A stretch of 64,000 nt of DNA from Cricetomys ansorgei (GCA_026225945.1 JAMJFZ010004065.1:26206-90205), one strand, 5' to 3'; numbered from the stretch's first letter, positions 10,691 through 22,653 are shown. Program-made: numbers and translations. The notes: a model not told the origin generated them from the letters alone.

Positions 10691-11319
10691 TCCTATTCAG
10701 CACACCACCCCAAGCACTTGAGTCAATTAGTTCATGGACTGGCTTCAAAAAGGTGATAAAACACCTGGAACAAATCCTTACAAACAAAACATCTTACACA
10801 AATCCTTTCTCCTTGTGATTCGGTCTATAATACTTACTATATTTTGGGCCATTATCCAAAAAAGATAAAGAATCACTGAATTTAAGTTATTCTGAAGTAG
10901 AGGCATGTAATTCCAGGGATTACTCTTTTTTTATGGTAAATGCCGTACGGGCTAGTCCTCGGAATATTCAGCCTGTTTAGGGCACAAAAGAGGCTGTAAA
11001 AATAAGGTTAAAGTAGCGGGGAAAATAGGACCCAGGCATGTTTAACTTTAAAGCCTGAGTGGTAGGTTACTGAAAGGAACTTTAGAGACCATCTAACCAA
11101 TTACAGGTTCTGTGTATCAAACCCCCTATGTCCAGCCATATACTTACATGAATAGAGATGACCAGCAAGAAGCAATAAAACTTTTACAAGTCATTCTGTT
11201 GTGTCTTCTGTGGTGACAAGGCTAGGAAGATATATAAACAATGAACCTTTACCACTAGTAAAATTCCTTAATTTCCTGTAGTGCTTTGTGGACCTGTTTG
11301 AAATGTAGTGCTTATGTAT
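10691..11319. other. Intron sequence without a recognised element
   Basis: AT-rich sequence; no exon or repeat family identified. Confidence 0.35.
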
Positions 11320-11727
11320 TGTGCTGGATCGTTGTATGTCAACTTCACACAAGCTGGGGTCATCTGAGGGAAGGAACTTTGATTAAGAATATGCCTCCAT
11401 AAGATCAGGTTGTAGGCAAGCCTGTAAGGTGCTTTCATAGTTAGTGATCGATGCAGGAGGGCCCACTGTGGGCCCTGGGCTAGTGGTCCTAGGTTCTATA
11501 AGAAAGCAGGCTGAGTAAACCAGTGGGAGCAAGCCAGTAAGCAGCACTCCTCTGCTGACCCTGCATCAGCTCCTGCCTCCAGGTTCCCACCCTGTTTGAG
11601 TTCCTGTCCTGACTTCCTTTGATGATGAACAATGATAATGGAACACAAGCCAAATAAACTCTTTCCTCCCCAACTTGCTTTCTGGTCACGATGTTTCATT
11701 ACAGCATTAGAAACCCTAACTAAGACG
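11320..11727 (+). mobile_element. ERVL/MLT2-like solo LTR, plus strand
   Basis: Starts TGTGCTGGATCGTTGTATG, contains GTCAACTTCACACAAGCT, CCTCCATAAGATCAGG, TTCTATAAGAAAGCAGGCTG and a polyadenylation signal AAATAAACTC (about 11652), and ends AACCCTAACTAAGAC. This is a rodent LTR of roughly 400 bases, the same family as the minus-strand copy at 31711. Confidence 0.8.
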
Positions 11728-11797
11728 TGGGTAATTAGAAGATTTGGGTTGGAATGTTCGTAATTTAACAATTCTTTAAAAACATGTAATGAGTTAG

Positions 11798-12200
11798 TGT
11801 CTTAGTCCACTTTTGATATTGTGACAAAACACCTCAAAATGAGTAATTCACAAATACTATATTTTCCTAGTCATGGTTCTGGAAGTTTAAAAGTTCAGCA
11901 GAAAGCAGTGGCAGGTTCAGTGTCTCAGGGCCGGGGGGGGGGGGGTGTCTTGTCTCAGTTTCCAAGATGGTACCTTATATATTTGTGACCCCTGGAGAGG
12001 ATAAACTCTGTCTCCAGACAGTGACAGAAAAGCAAGGAGCATTTCTTCCAACTGTTTTATAAGGCTGCTAATTCTGTCCATGAGAGTTGTGCCTTATGAC
12101 AGAAATATCTACCAGAGATTCCATACATACATACTATCATACAGCAATTACATTTCAACATATGAGATTTGGAAGTGTTTAGAACACGGCCATTGGTATA
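11798..12200 (-). mobile_element. MaLR (MLT1/MST-like) LTR, minus strand
   Basis: On the plus strand it opens TGTCTTAGTCCACTTTTGAT and continues GTGACAAAACACC, GTCATGGTTCTGGAAG, TTTTATAAGGCTGC and CATTTCAACATATGAG, the reverse of a MaLR LTR. It carries a run of 14 G (11933-11946). Confidence 0.7.
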
Positions 12201-12302
12201 CTGGAAACCTCTGTACATAGTAGAGTTTGTATTATCAACTTAATATGAACGTGAAAAAGGCAGACATGGAGAATACAAAACTTTAATGGAAAGATGATAA
12301 GA

Positions 12303-12475
12303 GACTGGAGAGATAATTCACTAGTTTAAAACACTTGCTGCTCTTGCAGAGGACTGGAGGCTCATTCCCAGAACCCATGTCGGGTGTTTCATAACCATCT
12401 GTCACTCCATCTCCAGCGGATCTGATGCCCCCTTCTGGCATACATAAAAATAAAATAAATCATTTAAAAAAGAGG
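12303..12475 (+). repeat. B2/B3-type SINE, plus strand
   Basis: ACTGGAGAGATAATTCACTAG head, CACTTGCTGCTCTTGCAGAGG, AACCATCTGTCACTCCATCT, and a tail of ATAAAAATAAAATAAAT. Moderately diverged. Confidence 0.88.
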
Positions 12476-12968
12476 ATATGGTTGTCCATTTCCCTCCTTG
12501 ATTTTAAAATCCTAAATAAAACGCTAGAAAATAAAATTGAGCAAATATATTAAAATGAAAAAAAAACCCTATTGTATCAGAGGTGCAGAAGTGTTCTTGA
12601 ACTATTTATCACTAGAATTGATTAATTAGAAAGAGAAATTGTGTTCAAACACATTTCTAGAATTCACTCTGAAGATGTGCAAGACCTTTACAGGAAAAAA
12701 AAAATTAATCAAGTAGAGAAATACACGAAGGTCTGACGTCATGGGATGAATTGTCACATTGACCAGGAAGCAATGATATCATGAACACATTTGTTCTTCT
12801 TAATTAATCTGCAACCAATTTACTTTGCATATATGATGAATAAAGACCGAAGACTCACAAAGAAGTTTGAGGTAAACTAATAGAGAAAATTTCCTCTAAT
12901 CAATATCGAGAGACGTTTTAAAAATAAGTGTTAGCCTACCCACAGTAGTGTAAGAAGGCTGACCCGAC
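12476..12968. other. AT-rich intron, nothing recognised
   Basis: Contains an isolated full CRE-like TGACGTCA at about 12734-12741, with no promoter context. Confidence 0.35.
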
Positions 12969-12969
12969 T

Positions 12970-13258
12970 GACTGACAGAAATGAGCAAAATTCATTATTC
13001 ACAGTTCTGGAGATTGAAAAGTCCAAAATGAAGAGGCCATTCTCCATGAACTATGCCTTGTGCGTGTCCTTGGGTGGCAGGAGGGACAAAGAGGCTCCTT
13101 CAAGCTTCTTTTATTGGATGATAAGGGCACTGATGCTATTCTTGAGGACTATGTCAAGATCACTTCCCAGAGGTCCCATCTCTCAATACTTTTGCCCCTG
13201 GAATTAAGTTTCAACTTAATCTTTAGGGGAAAGCAAATATTTACCCCGTAGCTTGGAG
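12970..13258 (-). mobile_element. MaLR (MLT1-like) LTR fragment, minus strand
   Basis: TTATTCACAGTTCTGGAGAT, GAAAAGTCCAAAATGAAG and GATAAGGGCACTGATG are antisense MaLR landmarks. It lies about 80 bases from an oppositely oriented LTR at 13335-13572. Confidence 0.65.
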
Positions 13259-13334
13259 TTAATTTTTTTTTTTTTTTTAAATTTCTGAAGTGCTTGGAGC
13301 CATTTGAAGTGCTGAAGTGCATAAGGGTTCATAT

Positions 13335-13572
13335 TTCAAGCAGTAAAATTTAGGAGGTGATATGTTCATGAGACTATGTGGATGAGACTCTGGCCCACTG
13401 CGTGAGACCCTGGAGAAGATGTATCTGTGAAGAACAGGACCTCGGTGCATACAGTCCCCTGGCACCTTGCTCTTTGTACACCCCAACTCTAAAACTGTAA
13501 GAGGTGTGCCCATTGTTTATAAGATAACAACTATAGGATATTTTATTATAGCAGCCTAAACAGATTTAGACA
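13335..13572 (+). mobile_element. MaLR (MLT1-like) LTR fragment, plus strand
   Basis: TTTAGGAGGTGATATGTTCA, then AACTCTAAAACTGTAAGAGG, CCCATTGTTTATAAG and TATAGCAGCCTAAACAGA reproduce the 3' part of an MLT1-type LTR. Together with 12970-13258 it forms an inverted pair. Confidence 0.7.
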
Positions 13573-13799
13573 CGTTCTTTGGTATTTTTTTAAGTTCATT
13601 TTAAACACTCAGAAGTTTCCTTGAAAGAGTCAGATGCATGAGCACTGCAGTCTTTGAGATTTGTTGTAGCCCTAATTAGTGTCTGTGGTCATCACAGCAG
13701 AGGTGGTTGGATTTAAGCTCCCCTTCTCAGACAGGCTGTCCTTCCCCAAGTACTGGGAACTCTCTGAAGGAGTATACATGGCCGTTCATAATTATTCAT

Positions 13800-13945
13800 C
13801 ATGCTTTTAATGTTTTTAATTAGCATTCAAAGCAATGGATTTCATTATGGCATTTTCATCGTTTATCCTGTTTTTCATTGTTACCCTCTGTCTTCATTTC
13901 CTTCTTTGTACTTTAAAGTGAATTCTGGGTAAGTCACAAAAGGGG
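13800..13945 (-). repeat. Possible L1 3'-region fragment, minus strand
   Basis: CAATGGATTTCATTATGGCATTTTC followed by pyrimidine-rich sequence resembles rodent L1 3' DNA read antisense. Short and diverged. Confidence 0.35.
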
Positions 13946-14034
13946 AAAGTATCATCTTCATTAAAGGAGCACACTTCATATCACATTCCTGTTACTACCC
14001 TTTTTTTCTGGCTTGACATGGTTCTTGAACTTTT

Positions 14035-14210
14035 TTGTTTGTTTGTTTGGTTGTCTTTTGGTTTTTTTCAAAACTGGGTTCCTCTGTTGTAACTCTGACT
14101 CTCCTGGAACTCACTCTGTAGACCAAGCTGGCCTTGAACTCAGAGATCTGCCTGCCTCTGCCTCCCAAGTGCTAGGATTAAAGGCCTGCGTCACCACCGC
14201 ACTGCAGAAT
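14035..14210 (-). repeat. B1 SINE, minus strand
   Basis: The minus strand reads the B1 body with CAGAGTTACAACAGAGGA near its 3' end, and the plus strand shows GTGCTAGGATTAAAGGCCTG. Flanks CTTGAACTTTT (14024-14034) and CCTGAACTTTT (14211-14221) are a target duplication with one transition. The right end (7SL head) is slightly degraded. Confidence 0.92.
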
Positions 14211-14888
14211 CCTGAACTTTTAACTAGTTTGATGTGCAAAACCAAAGATCACTGTTCTGCCACTGCTTTGCCCTCTTCTGTAATCTCTGTGCCAGGCTGA
14301 CCTTTTTCTCTGTGTTGAGAAAGTTGCAATTTTATAACGGAGGGAGGGCAAGAACTGTCAGCCAACAGACTTCCTCTTGTACTAGTGCTGAATGTCCACT
14401 CTTAATTGTTGAGATTCCCTTTCTGTGGGTCCCTTCCCCGTCCATGCTAATGTATATTGATTTTATATAATTTAGCTTCATGCTAGTAACTGTGCTAATC
14501 ACTGGAAAGTAGACTCTTAAAATTGTTTTTTGGAAGTATTTATGTGGATGAATGTCTTGCCTGTGTAAATTTAAATATACCACACGTGTGCCTGGTGCTC
14601 ACAGAAGCCAAAAGAAGGTTTGGATCCTCTGGAGCTGTAGTTTTAGGTGGTCATGTTGTTCTTCTGTATTGAGATTTTATTCATTTCACTACTGAACATC
14701 TTTTTACACAGGTAGTGTCAAATACTATTTCAGTCCACTGGCTCATGTAGATATTCATAATTCGGAAGTCCTTTCTAATATTCTCTTAGCTGTAGTGTCA
14801 CTGCAGAATAAACAGTGCTTTACTGTCTAGTTCATTCTTCACTGTGCCTGCCTTTAAACATGGAATGTGAAGTCTATCTTGATACATG

Positions 14889-14919
14889 GAATAATAATAA
14901 TAATAATAAGTTATTATTA
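14889..14919. repeat. (AAT)n/(TTA)n microsatellite
   Basis: About six AAT units pass directly into TTATTATTAC, so the tract is self-complementary. Confidence 0.9.
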
Positions 14920-14924
14920 CAGTA

Positions 14925-15126
14925 GGGGGCTAGAGGAATGACTGTTAAGAACACTTGCTGCTCTTCTAGAAGAACCTGAGTTTGGTTCCAGTCACTCATA
15001 ATCGCCTGTAACTCCATCTTCGGGGAATCTAGCGCTCTCTCTCAGCCTTCTTGGGCACCTGCATTCATGCGACCTATGCTCAGAAACACATATACATAAA
15101 TATAAATGTAAAATCTTTTAAAAGTC
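14925..15126 (+). repeat. B3-type SINE, plus strand
   Basis: GGGGGCTAGAGGAATGACTG head, CACTTGCTGCTCTTCTAGAA, CTGTAACTCCATCTTCGGGG and a CATATACATAAATATAAAT tail. Confidence 0.85.
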
Positions 15127-15360
15127 ATTGAAAAAAAAAGAGTTGCAGGAGGATGATGCAAGTCCATCAAAATACTGTCAAGCTGGCTCATGGTGATCTG
15201 AGCAGCAGTTAAGAGTGTTGTGTACCATCTCTGTCACAAGTGAGCATTGATCTTGTTGCAAAGAAGCAGCCACAGACATGATAAATCTGAAGCATAACTA
15301 TGGAAATATGAATGTGATATTATGATGGTTTTTCAATCAGTTAGAAAGGTAGAAACCATT

Positions 15361-15507
15361 TTTCCCCCTTTGGTTTTTCGAGATAGGATTTCTCTGTTGT
15401 AACTCTGGCTGTCCTGAAACTCACTCTTTAGACCATGCTGAACTCACAGAGATCTGCCTGACTTCCTCCCAAGTGCTGGGATTAAAGGCATGTGTCACCA
15501 CCTCCTG
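15361..15507 (-). repeat. B1 SINE with 13-bp target duplication, minus strand
   Basis: Plus strand shows CTCTGTTGTAACTCTGGCTG and GTGCTGGGATTAAAGGCATG. Flanked by GGTAGAAACCATT (15348-15360) and GGTAGAAACCGTT (15508-15520), identical but for one transition. The usual CCAGGCTGGCC segment is shortened. Confidence 0.95.
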
Positions 15508-15520
15508 GGTAGAAACCGTT

Positions 15521-17104
15521 CTTAGTTTATGCTGTGTATACAGATCATGCAACACACTGGGTTATGCATTGGGCGGGCAAATGGTTTATTGAACTGTCCT
15601 GTGTCAATTTTCCCTCTTATTGGATCTTTCCTGTCTGCATACAACCTAGAAAACCACCTGTTAGCACTGTTTTCAGGAACAGGGATGGAGGGAGGGACAC
15701 GGCCTTTCCCTTTATCACAGCTAACCACTTCTTTCTAAAGTTGGCTACTCCCCTCTCCTACTTTGTCGTGTGATCCTACGCCATCCACGCCCTGACTCTG
15801 CCTTCCACTGTGACCCGATCACCGTGGACTTTCCTATTACTTAATCCAGTGTGCCGATTTTGTTGTTCTTCTTACATTATTTGATTTCTTAACAGTATTT
15901 GAAACAAATGATCCCTTCTTCCACTTTGAAATACTTTTCTTTGCACAGTTTCAAGGACATTATAATATCTGGATTCTCTTCCTTCCACACTAGGTAATTG
16001 TTTGTGATTCTTAGTGAATTTGTTCCCCGAGTCACTTCTTAACTTTTGTTTGACGTCTTGAAACAGTCTCAGTCCTTTTCTATGTGTGTTCACAATTCCT
16101 ATGACCCAATTTGGTTCATGCCAAGTGTTCGCTATGTCACTGATGTCTATGTCACTGAAGGAATACTTCACTCAACTCCAGAATCCTTTATGCACCTGTA
16201 CACTGAACATTATTCTTGTCTACATAATATATACTGTACAAGTCAAAGACTCAACTTCATATTTCTCTAAACCTGCTCCACCCATGATGTTTATGATCTC
16301 AGATGATGGCCACCATTTTCCAAGTGCTTGGAACAGAACCTCGGAGTTGATGGTTTTCTCTCCCTTACAACGCATTCCTGTGTTTCATTTACTAGTGTTT
16401 ATTCCGTAATTAACGTATCAACAAAATAAAGACACTTCTCATTATTTCAACTGCTGCTACCGTGAACCTAGCCAGCATCATTTCTCATCATTTCTCACTA
16501 GCCATAAAATCCCAGCTCTTTCCTGTTTCTGCCCCAGTGCCTTTGTACAGGGATGTGAAGAGTTAAAGCTGGAGGGATCACTCAAAAGTCTAAGTTCTAC
16601 CATGTTATTTTTTTCCATTGGCTAGTCAGAGTACAAGCCAAGGATTCACAGTGGCCTGCATGGCCCCGCCTGCCATTTCCTTTCACTTGTCTGTGGCTGC
16701 ATAATGCGTCTCCTGTGTTCTTCAGACCCAGCTTGCTCTGACTCCTTGCGCTTACTAAGTTCCTCACCTTTGCCTACTGTTTCAGTCTCTGCTTGCTCCC
16801 CTGACGTGTGGCTGGCTCCTGTCTGCTCCTAGCCTTTGCTTAAACACCGTCTTCTCCTGGTAATCACTTAGCACCTATGTAGGAGGGCCACCAATTTTCA
16901 TCTTCAGGCTAGCAGTCTTAATTTGTTCTATTTTCCGAAAACATTATCTTCAAATGATGTACAATTTTATCTTTATTATCTTTCTTTCATTGTAAGGCTG
17001 TAAGCTGTAAGGACACTTCGGTCTGGTGCCTACATTAGTAGGCACTCTACAGAGAACTGCTTCAGTCTTCATCATCATTGTCATAATTAAAATAATATAA
17101 TAAG
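15521..17104. other. Intron sequence without a recognised element
   Basis: No exon, RNA gene or repeat family recognised over about 1.6 kb. Frames of 70-107 codons at 15872-16409 lack splice support and similarity. An 11-base tandem (TCATCATTTCTCATCATTTC) sits near 16479. Confidence 0.4.
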
Positions 17105-17143
17105 TATTATTATTACTATTATTATTATTACTACTGCTACTGC
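17105..17143. repeat. (ATT)n microsatellite, imperfect
   Basis: TATTATTATTACTATTATTA grading into CTACTGCTACTGC. Confidence 0.88.
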
Positions 17144-17337
17144 TTTATCTGGATAGGTGTTTTGCCTGCATATATTGTTGTGCACCACATTCATGACTAG
17201 TACCTGCAGAAGTAGAGGGAGGCAGAACCCCTAGAACTAGATGTACAGATGGTTGTAAGCCACCATGTGCATGCTGGGAATTGAACCTGGGTCTCCTGGA
17301 AGATCAGCCAATCCTCTGGAGTCATCTCTCCAGCCCT
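17144..17337 (-). repeat. B3-type SINE, minus strand
   Basis: Ends on the plus strand with GTCATCTCTCCAGCCC, the complement of the tRNA-like head. CAGATGGTTGTAAGCCACCA and GGGAATTGAACCTGGGTCTC lie inside. Confidence 0.9.
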
Positions 17338-17475
17338 GAGAATTAGTTTTAAACCTTTTTGTGAATACAATTTTGTAAGGTAGTTTTCTTTCTTTTCGTT
17401 CTTTCAATTTTTTGGTTTTAAGGCTGGCTTTCTGAAGCTCTAGCTAGCCTTCAACTATGTGTAGGCCAGGCAGGG

Positions 17476-17478
<3 letters not shown>

Positions 17479-17519
<41 letters not shown>
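17479..17519. repeat. (GT)n microsatellite, about 20 units
   Basis: Uninterrupted GT dinucleotides. Confidence 0.97.
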
Positions 17520-17520
<1 letters not shown>

Positions 17521-17559
17521 TTTTAAAGTCGGTTAGGATTTTATTTAATTTTATTTAAC

Positions 17560-17748
17560 TTTTCTCCTGCAATACTGGGCACTGAAGACAGGCCCTCCCA
17601 AATGTAGGCAGACACTGCACTCCGAACTAAACCCTTTTTGAGAAACAGTCTTGGTATGGCCTAGACAAGTCTCCAAAACCTGAGTTCAGTTGATTTCTCC
17701 ACCTCAGTTTACCATGTAGCTGAGACTACGGGTCTACACTTAGCTGGG
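17560..17748 (-). repeat. B4-type SINE (7SL part plus ID part), minus strand
   Basis: GCAATACTGGGCACTGAAGA and GCAGACACTGCACTCCGAAC read as an antisense ID tail. GAGAAACAGTCTTGGTATGG to TGAGACTACGGGTCTAC reads as an antisense 7SL-like head. The order is that of B4 elements. Diverged. Confidence 0.65.
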
Positions 17749-18965
17749 ATTTTGTATTATTGTCTCTGCGACTGTATAAATAGAGATTTGGGGCTATATA
17801 TCTATACACTAAAACAAATTATCATTAAATAAATTAAAGATGTGTCTCTTCTTTCTCAATAGCAACATTTTAAGTGCTCTTGTGAGCAGTGATAACAGTA
17901 CTTGACAACACAGGCATAGAAATTTTTTATCATTGGAAACAGTGAAACATTCCTGCCTTGGGACCTTGGACTCCTCAAGGCCGTGAAGATCATAGTCTAA
18001 ATCCCTGGGGACACAAATTGGTTTATGAAAACTGCAAAGCAGTGTTTCTCTATGAATGCTCTGGAACTCTTGTCAACGTTGTTAACTCAGCAATTGCAAG
18101 TGGAAGGGCAGTACAGAAAATGCAGAGAGGAACACTTCCTGGTATGGTTAAGGTTCTTACTGTAGGTAAAAGAGAGGAAATGTCCAGGGCCAAAGAGAAA
18201 CTGGCCAGCAACTGGACATGGCCAAGGCTATCTGTGTGAGGGGGTCAACAGCGTGGGGTCGGGGAGAGGTAGTGGAGAGAGATAGCCAGAGTTAGCGGGA
18301 GGTAAAGAGGATAGCAAGACAGGGAGTAGGGAGAACGGCAGGGGCAGAGGGAGGATGTGAATCTGGGAGGAGGGAAGCCTGGAGAGGTTATTATAGCAAT
18401 GTGAGAGTGAACTCGTCAGGATTTAGATCCAAGAGTTCTGTGCTAGGCAGCCATGGACCTACACGATGTACTTGTCTTAGGTACAGCAGGTGCTGTATTA
18501 TTTCTGGGTGTGGTTGCTAGGGCAGCATAGTTCAAGAAGGCTGTCAGGAGGCTGTTGTGACAGCAAGGCCTCAGGTAACAGCTGAGGGTAATTTAGAAGT
18601 GAGCCCGGCAAAGAAAGTGCTGAGAAAGAACTTACCAGGCTGAGAGAATGAGAGGTGCAGCTCCGTGGCTCACAGCTCCTGCAATCCGGGTTGGCTCAGC
18701 AGAAGCAAGGCTTCTCTGGAGAGGGGACCATGAGTCAGAGCCTTTGTTCCACGGCAAGGAGTCTGTGCCTTGATCCTGCAGCTACTTGGAGAGTCATATA
18801 AAGAAATACCATTGTACATTTTAGAAAACAAATCATCTGTCTAGAGCGCAAAGCGAGGATTAATTTTTTAAAAGGAGAAAGCACAATTGAGAAGTAGAGG
18901 CAAAAATCTACAAAAGAATGTAATTTTAAAAAGTAAGCCTAGAGAAAAAATACATATGAGGAGTA
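17749..18965. other. Intron with a purine-rich tract
   Basis: About 18237-18390 is strongly purine-rich (for example GGGGTCGGGGAGAGGTAGTG). The sequence from about 18100 (GTCCAGGGCCAAAGAGAAAC) may be a rodent ERV LTR, but I cannot place it. No exon seen. Confidence 0.4.

Positions 18966-19002
<37 letters not shown>
18966..19002. repeat. (GT)n microsatellite
   Basis: GTGC then uninterrupted GT to about 19002. Confidence 0.97.
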
Positions 19003-19004
<2 letters not shown>

Positions 19005-19654
19005 CTTGTGCCTCTTTTTATTATGTAAATTTTAAAAAAATTGAACATTGCTAGAATGGTACAATCCTCATATGCCCACCACACCAAATTGGAAAAAAAA
19101 AGTTACTGGCATGTCTCTAGATGGACACATCCTTAATGCACTAAATGCTGACATAGCCAGTGTTTTCTACTTCCTAACAAGGCTGCTAATGCTGCGTGTG
19201 GCACTGCATACCAAATTATGCTTTCACCATTTTAGGGGTAGAGTTTTACTTGAAAAACTGCGCCTGCTACTTGACCCTGGGTTTTATAGCTCCGTGGCTG
19301 ACTCCCTGCAGCCTCAGGGATTCAGATCAAACTGCCTAAAAGAGCTATCGCTGAGATAGTCAAGGATGTATTAGAATCTTTGATGACCTGGCCACTCACC
19401 GCTTCATTTGTAAAAACCAGGCTCCCAGTACTGTACAAAATTGGGATGCAAAGTCTTCAGATTTCCCCAAGGATGACTTACGGCTGCTACATTGTTATTG
19501 AAGAATCTGAAGCAAGATTATTAGTAGTTCTGGACTGTCTGTAACTTGAGTGTGGAGGTATCTCTCTCTGGCTTGCCAGGTGTGTGTAGCTCACGTTCTC
19601 AAGTCCTCACAAAAAAGATTAGTTTTGATTGCTTTTCTCTAATCCATTAAAAAT

Positions 19655-19805
19655 TTTATTTGGTGATATAGTATACATACAGAAAATATATAATGTATGC
19701 CATCAGGATTTTATATGTAATAAATATATATAACAGAATATAATTATATATAGACATTATATGTATTATATACTGTATACTATATATATAAAATATATAT
19801 TATAA
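19655..19805. repeat. AT-rich low-complexity tract
   Basis: Nearly pure A and T with TATATA motifs, locally self-complementary (ACTATATATATAAAATATAT). Confidence 0.85.
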
Positions 19806-20077
19806 CAAATGCTTGCATATCCAGTCTGCATAAGAAGCAGAGCAATAATAGCCTCTTAAAGTCATGATGGTACACACCCAAAACGCAGTCCATGCTCTGG
19901 TTTCAGAGTTAAGCAGCATCATAGATTTTATGAGATCATATGTTAGTAGTTTCTCTACAAATGCATCCATTTAAACATTGTTGTTTGGTTGAACCTGGTT
20001 TCGCCTTGATTTGAATGAGGACATACTTGCTGTGCTTTCTTAGAGGAACATTTCCTTCATTCAAAGTCAAATTTCAG

Positions 20078-20372
20078 AGGTTGTGAAGATGGCCTAGTTA
20101 GTGAAGTGTTCGATGCACTGAGGTGCGGGGTGGGTTGGATCACCTGAGTGCCACAGTGTCTGTGGGAGCCCAGGGCAAGAGAGGCGGAGACAGGAGGCTC
20201 TCTGGGGCTTCACTCACTAACAAGCTAGGCTAACCAAATGGGTGAGTTCCAGATTCAGTGAGACACCCAGAATCTCAAAAAATAAGGTGGATGATTGAAG
20301 AAGACACTTGTCAGCGACCACTAGACTCCATGTGACCGCATGTGTGCACACGCACACACTCACACACATGTA
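20078..20372 (+). repeat. Long tRNA-headed rodent SINE, plus strand
   Basis: GTGAAGATGGCCTAGTTAGTG head, then GCGGAGACAGGAGGCTCTC, AGATTCAGTGAGACACCC, ATAAGGTGGATGATTGAAGA and an ACACGCACACACTCACACAC tail. Related copies occur at 30738 and 52540. Subfamily name uncertain. Confidence 0.7.
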
Positions 20373-20639
20373 CTTTAATGTCAAACTACGTTTGGGCTCA
20401 TTTTCTTGTTTTGTGTTTCTTTCACAGACGGCACACAGGGAACTTTACCCAGGAAAGGTATAGCTGCTTTACAAACCTGTGCATCCTTAGTTTGGTTGAG
20501 ATTACCAAAGTGTCTTAAAAGTGACTGCGCCAACTGATACTTTGCTGGCATAGCTGATGAAAGCCCTGGCCTTTCCATACCCTCTGCAGTACTTGGCACA
20601 TTGTATTTTGCTTGGCTAATATGCTGGATATGAAAAAGA

Positions 20640-20910
20640 GCCATGGTTTATATATGTATTTCCCTGGTTTACATGAGGTTTAGTTTGCTTTTTACTTTTG
20701 CAAACTACAGGTTGTTTATGATTTCTTTGTTGTATTTTGTCATGGTACTAGCCATTTGTCTTTTGACATACTTAGAGTACAGCTTTTTACTTACTAGACT
20801 TACTTAAGAGTACAGTTGCAGCTGGAATACTAATCCTTTGTTATTTTAATGTGCCACAAAGATCTCCCAGTTTGTGGTTTTCTTTTCTATTTTTATTTGT
20901 GTGTGTGATG
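20640..20910 (-). repeat. Possible old L1 fragment, minus strand
   Basis: ACTAATCCTTTGTTATTTTA and ATCTCCCAGTTTGTGGTTTT resemble antisense L1 ORF2 (the TTTGTCAGATG...TTCTCCCA block). Weak. Confidence 0.3.
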
Positions 20911-21906
20911 TTCTTTTGTTTCCTTGTTTGTTTTTTGTGGTGCTAGACTTCCCTCCACTTAGGACTTCAGGGACATTAAGAATACACTCCACCCCAGAGC
21001 AAAGTCTAATCTGTTCTTAAAAGTAGAATATAAAGCTCCACACTTTCCTCACATAATTGTTATGAGGCTTTTGTATTGGCAGTGGAGGTGTATAAGATAC
21101 ACAGAGTCTCATGAAGACTTGTTTGTAGTGCTTGAACATGTTTCTGTTCCACAGACAGAAATGGCTGTAGATTCTGTTTTGTTTTGTTATTAATCTTTTT
21201 TGGTGTGATATTCTTTACTGTTAAACTGATGGGAAAACTTTGGTTCTAATCAAACGTAGGGAATGAAATCTACTGTTTATTATTCTGTGTTTGGTGACGG
21301 GGAAGGGTTTTCTACATGTGAGTTTATGGCTCTGTGTTTCAGACCCTTGTTTCTTTCTCTGTGCCCATGTACTTTGAACAAACCCAGCCAAGTCAGTGCT
21401 GTCCCAGTAAGCGATTCCTAGGAGTTATTCCCATACCAGTGTCCTACCAGCTACTTAACTGTATATCCCAAGTGACTAGAAGTCACACAGAAACCATCCT
21501 CCAAATTTCAAGTTAATGTTTCCTCAACTTAAAGTCTCCTTGGGTGAACCTGAAAAAGGACTTCTACTTTTTTAGAGTAAGGAAGAGAACGAGTGAAGCT
21601 TATTTCAACTGTTTTCCTAAATGCTCCGGAAATACACAAGCGTACCTAGGTGTATCAATCCGCTCACTACCTGCAAATTCAGTACTCTGACAGCTTCCAT
21701 GCACAATGATTTTACTTTCTCCATAACCTCACAAGTGACCTTCTGGCAACAGATTTTTAAAAAAACTATGAAATTATACACTTAGGACAGACAAGAAATC
21801 TCTGTTCTCATTTTGGTCAGAAGTCATTACCTGGCATGTAAACTGGATAAGATTCTTTTTGAATAAACTTTTTCAGGATCCCTTTGCTACTATGTCTCCT
21901 CAGCTA
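20911..21906. other. Intron sequence without a recognised element
   Basis: No exon or repeat family recognised; frames here are short and isolated. Confidence 0.35.
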
Positions 21907-22043
21907 CAGATTGAGTACCTCAGTCTGAAAACATCAAACTGAAAGTGCTTCAAAATTAAAATCCTTTTGAGCGCTGACATCTGAGGCTCAAACAGTTTCT
22001 GGAGTATGTCAGACTTTACATTTTTAGGTTGGATGCTCAACCT
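21907..22043. mobile_element. Short internally deleted MITE with inverted ends
   Basis: Left end CAGATTGAGTACCTCAGTCT with AAAGTGCTTCAAAATT and TTTTGAGCGCTGACATC. Right end ATTTTTAGGTTGGATGCTC, finishing CTCAACCT. Both ends are diverged copies of a mammalian Tc1/mariner-type terminal repeat (CAGGTTGAGTATCC). A TA (21905-21906) precedes the left end. About 137 bases, no coding sequence. Confidence 0.7.
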
Positions 22044-22653
22044 TTCAAAGTCTATGCAAATATAACACTTGAAAAACTCTAAAATGAGAACCACTTCTTA
22101 CTCAAGAATTTCAGAAAAGGGATATAAACAGGGATGGATCTATCTTTCCATATAGCCTAGAACCTGGCTTTGACTAACGGCAGTATTTGACGTCAAGCAA
22201 AGTTTCTTCCCTCAAGGTGACTTTGATCATCTAAGAAATGTGTAAGGAAAAACAGAACTGTATTGTGACGAGAACAAGCCAAGCCTGCCAGCTCTGGTCA
22301 GCTGTGGTTCTGAGAGGAGTTGGTCTTGGGATATTCATTTTGAATTTCCTCCTGTGGGAACATCATTCCACTTTTAGCCTGCTCGTGACATCAGTGGCTA
22401 ACCGCAGGTGGCCAAGGAGCTTGGCACTTGCAGCTGGCACAAATTCCTCTCTTCCTCAGCTGCCATCCAGCAGGCATCCTCTCCAGTTTCACTGGGTGCC
22501 TCCTGTTGTGTGAACACCTTTAAGTGTGTCTCTTCTCTTTTCTCCCCCATTTCTTGTGTAATACAATTGTATCCTTTTCACCTTCCTCTAAACCTTCCTG
22601 TTTACCCTTCCTGCTCTCTTTTGAATTTATGGACTCAATTTTCATTAATTGTT

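Noticed and set aside
12734..12741. Full CRE palindrome TGACGTCA (also near 22189)
   Set aside because: An 8-mer is expected to recur by chance in 64 kb; no promoter context.
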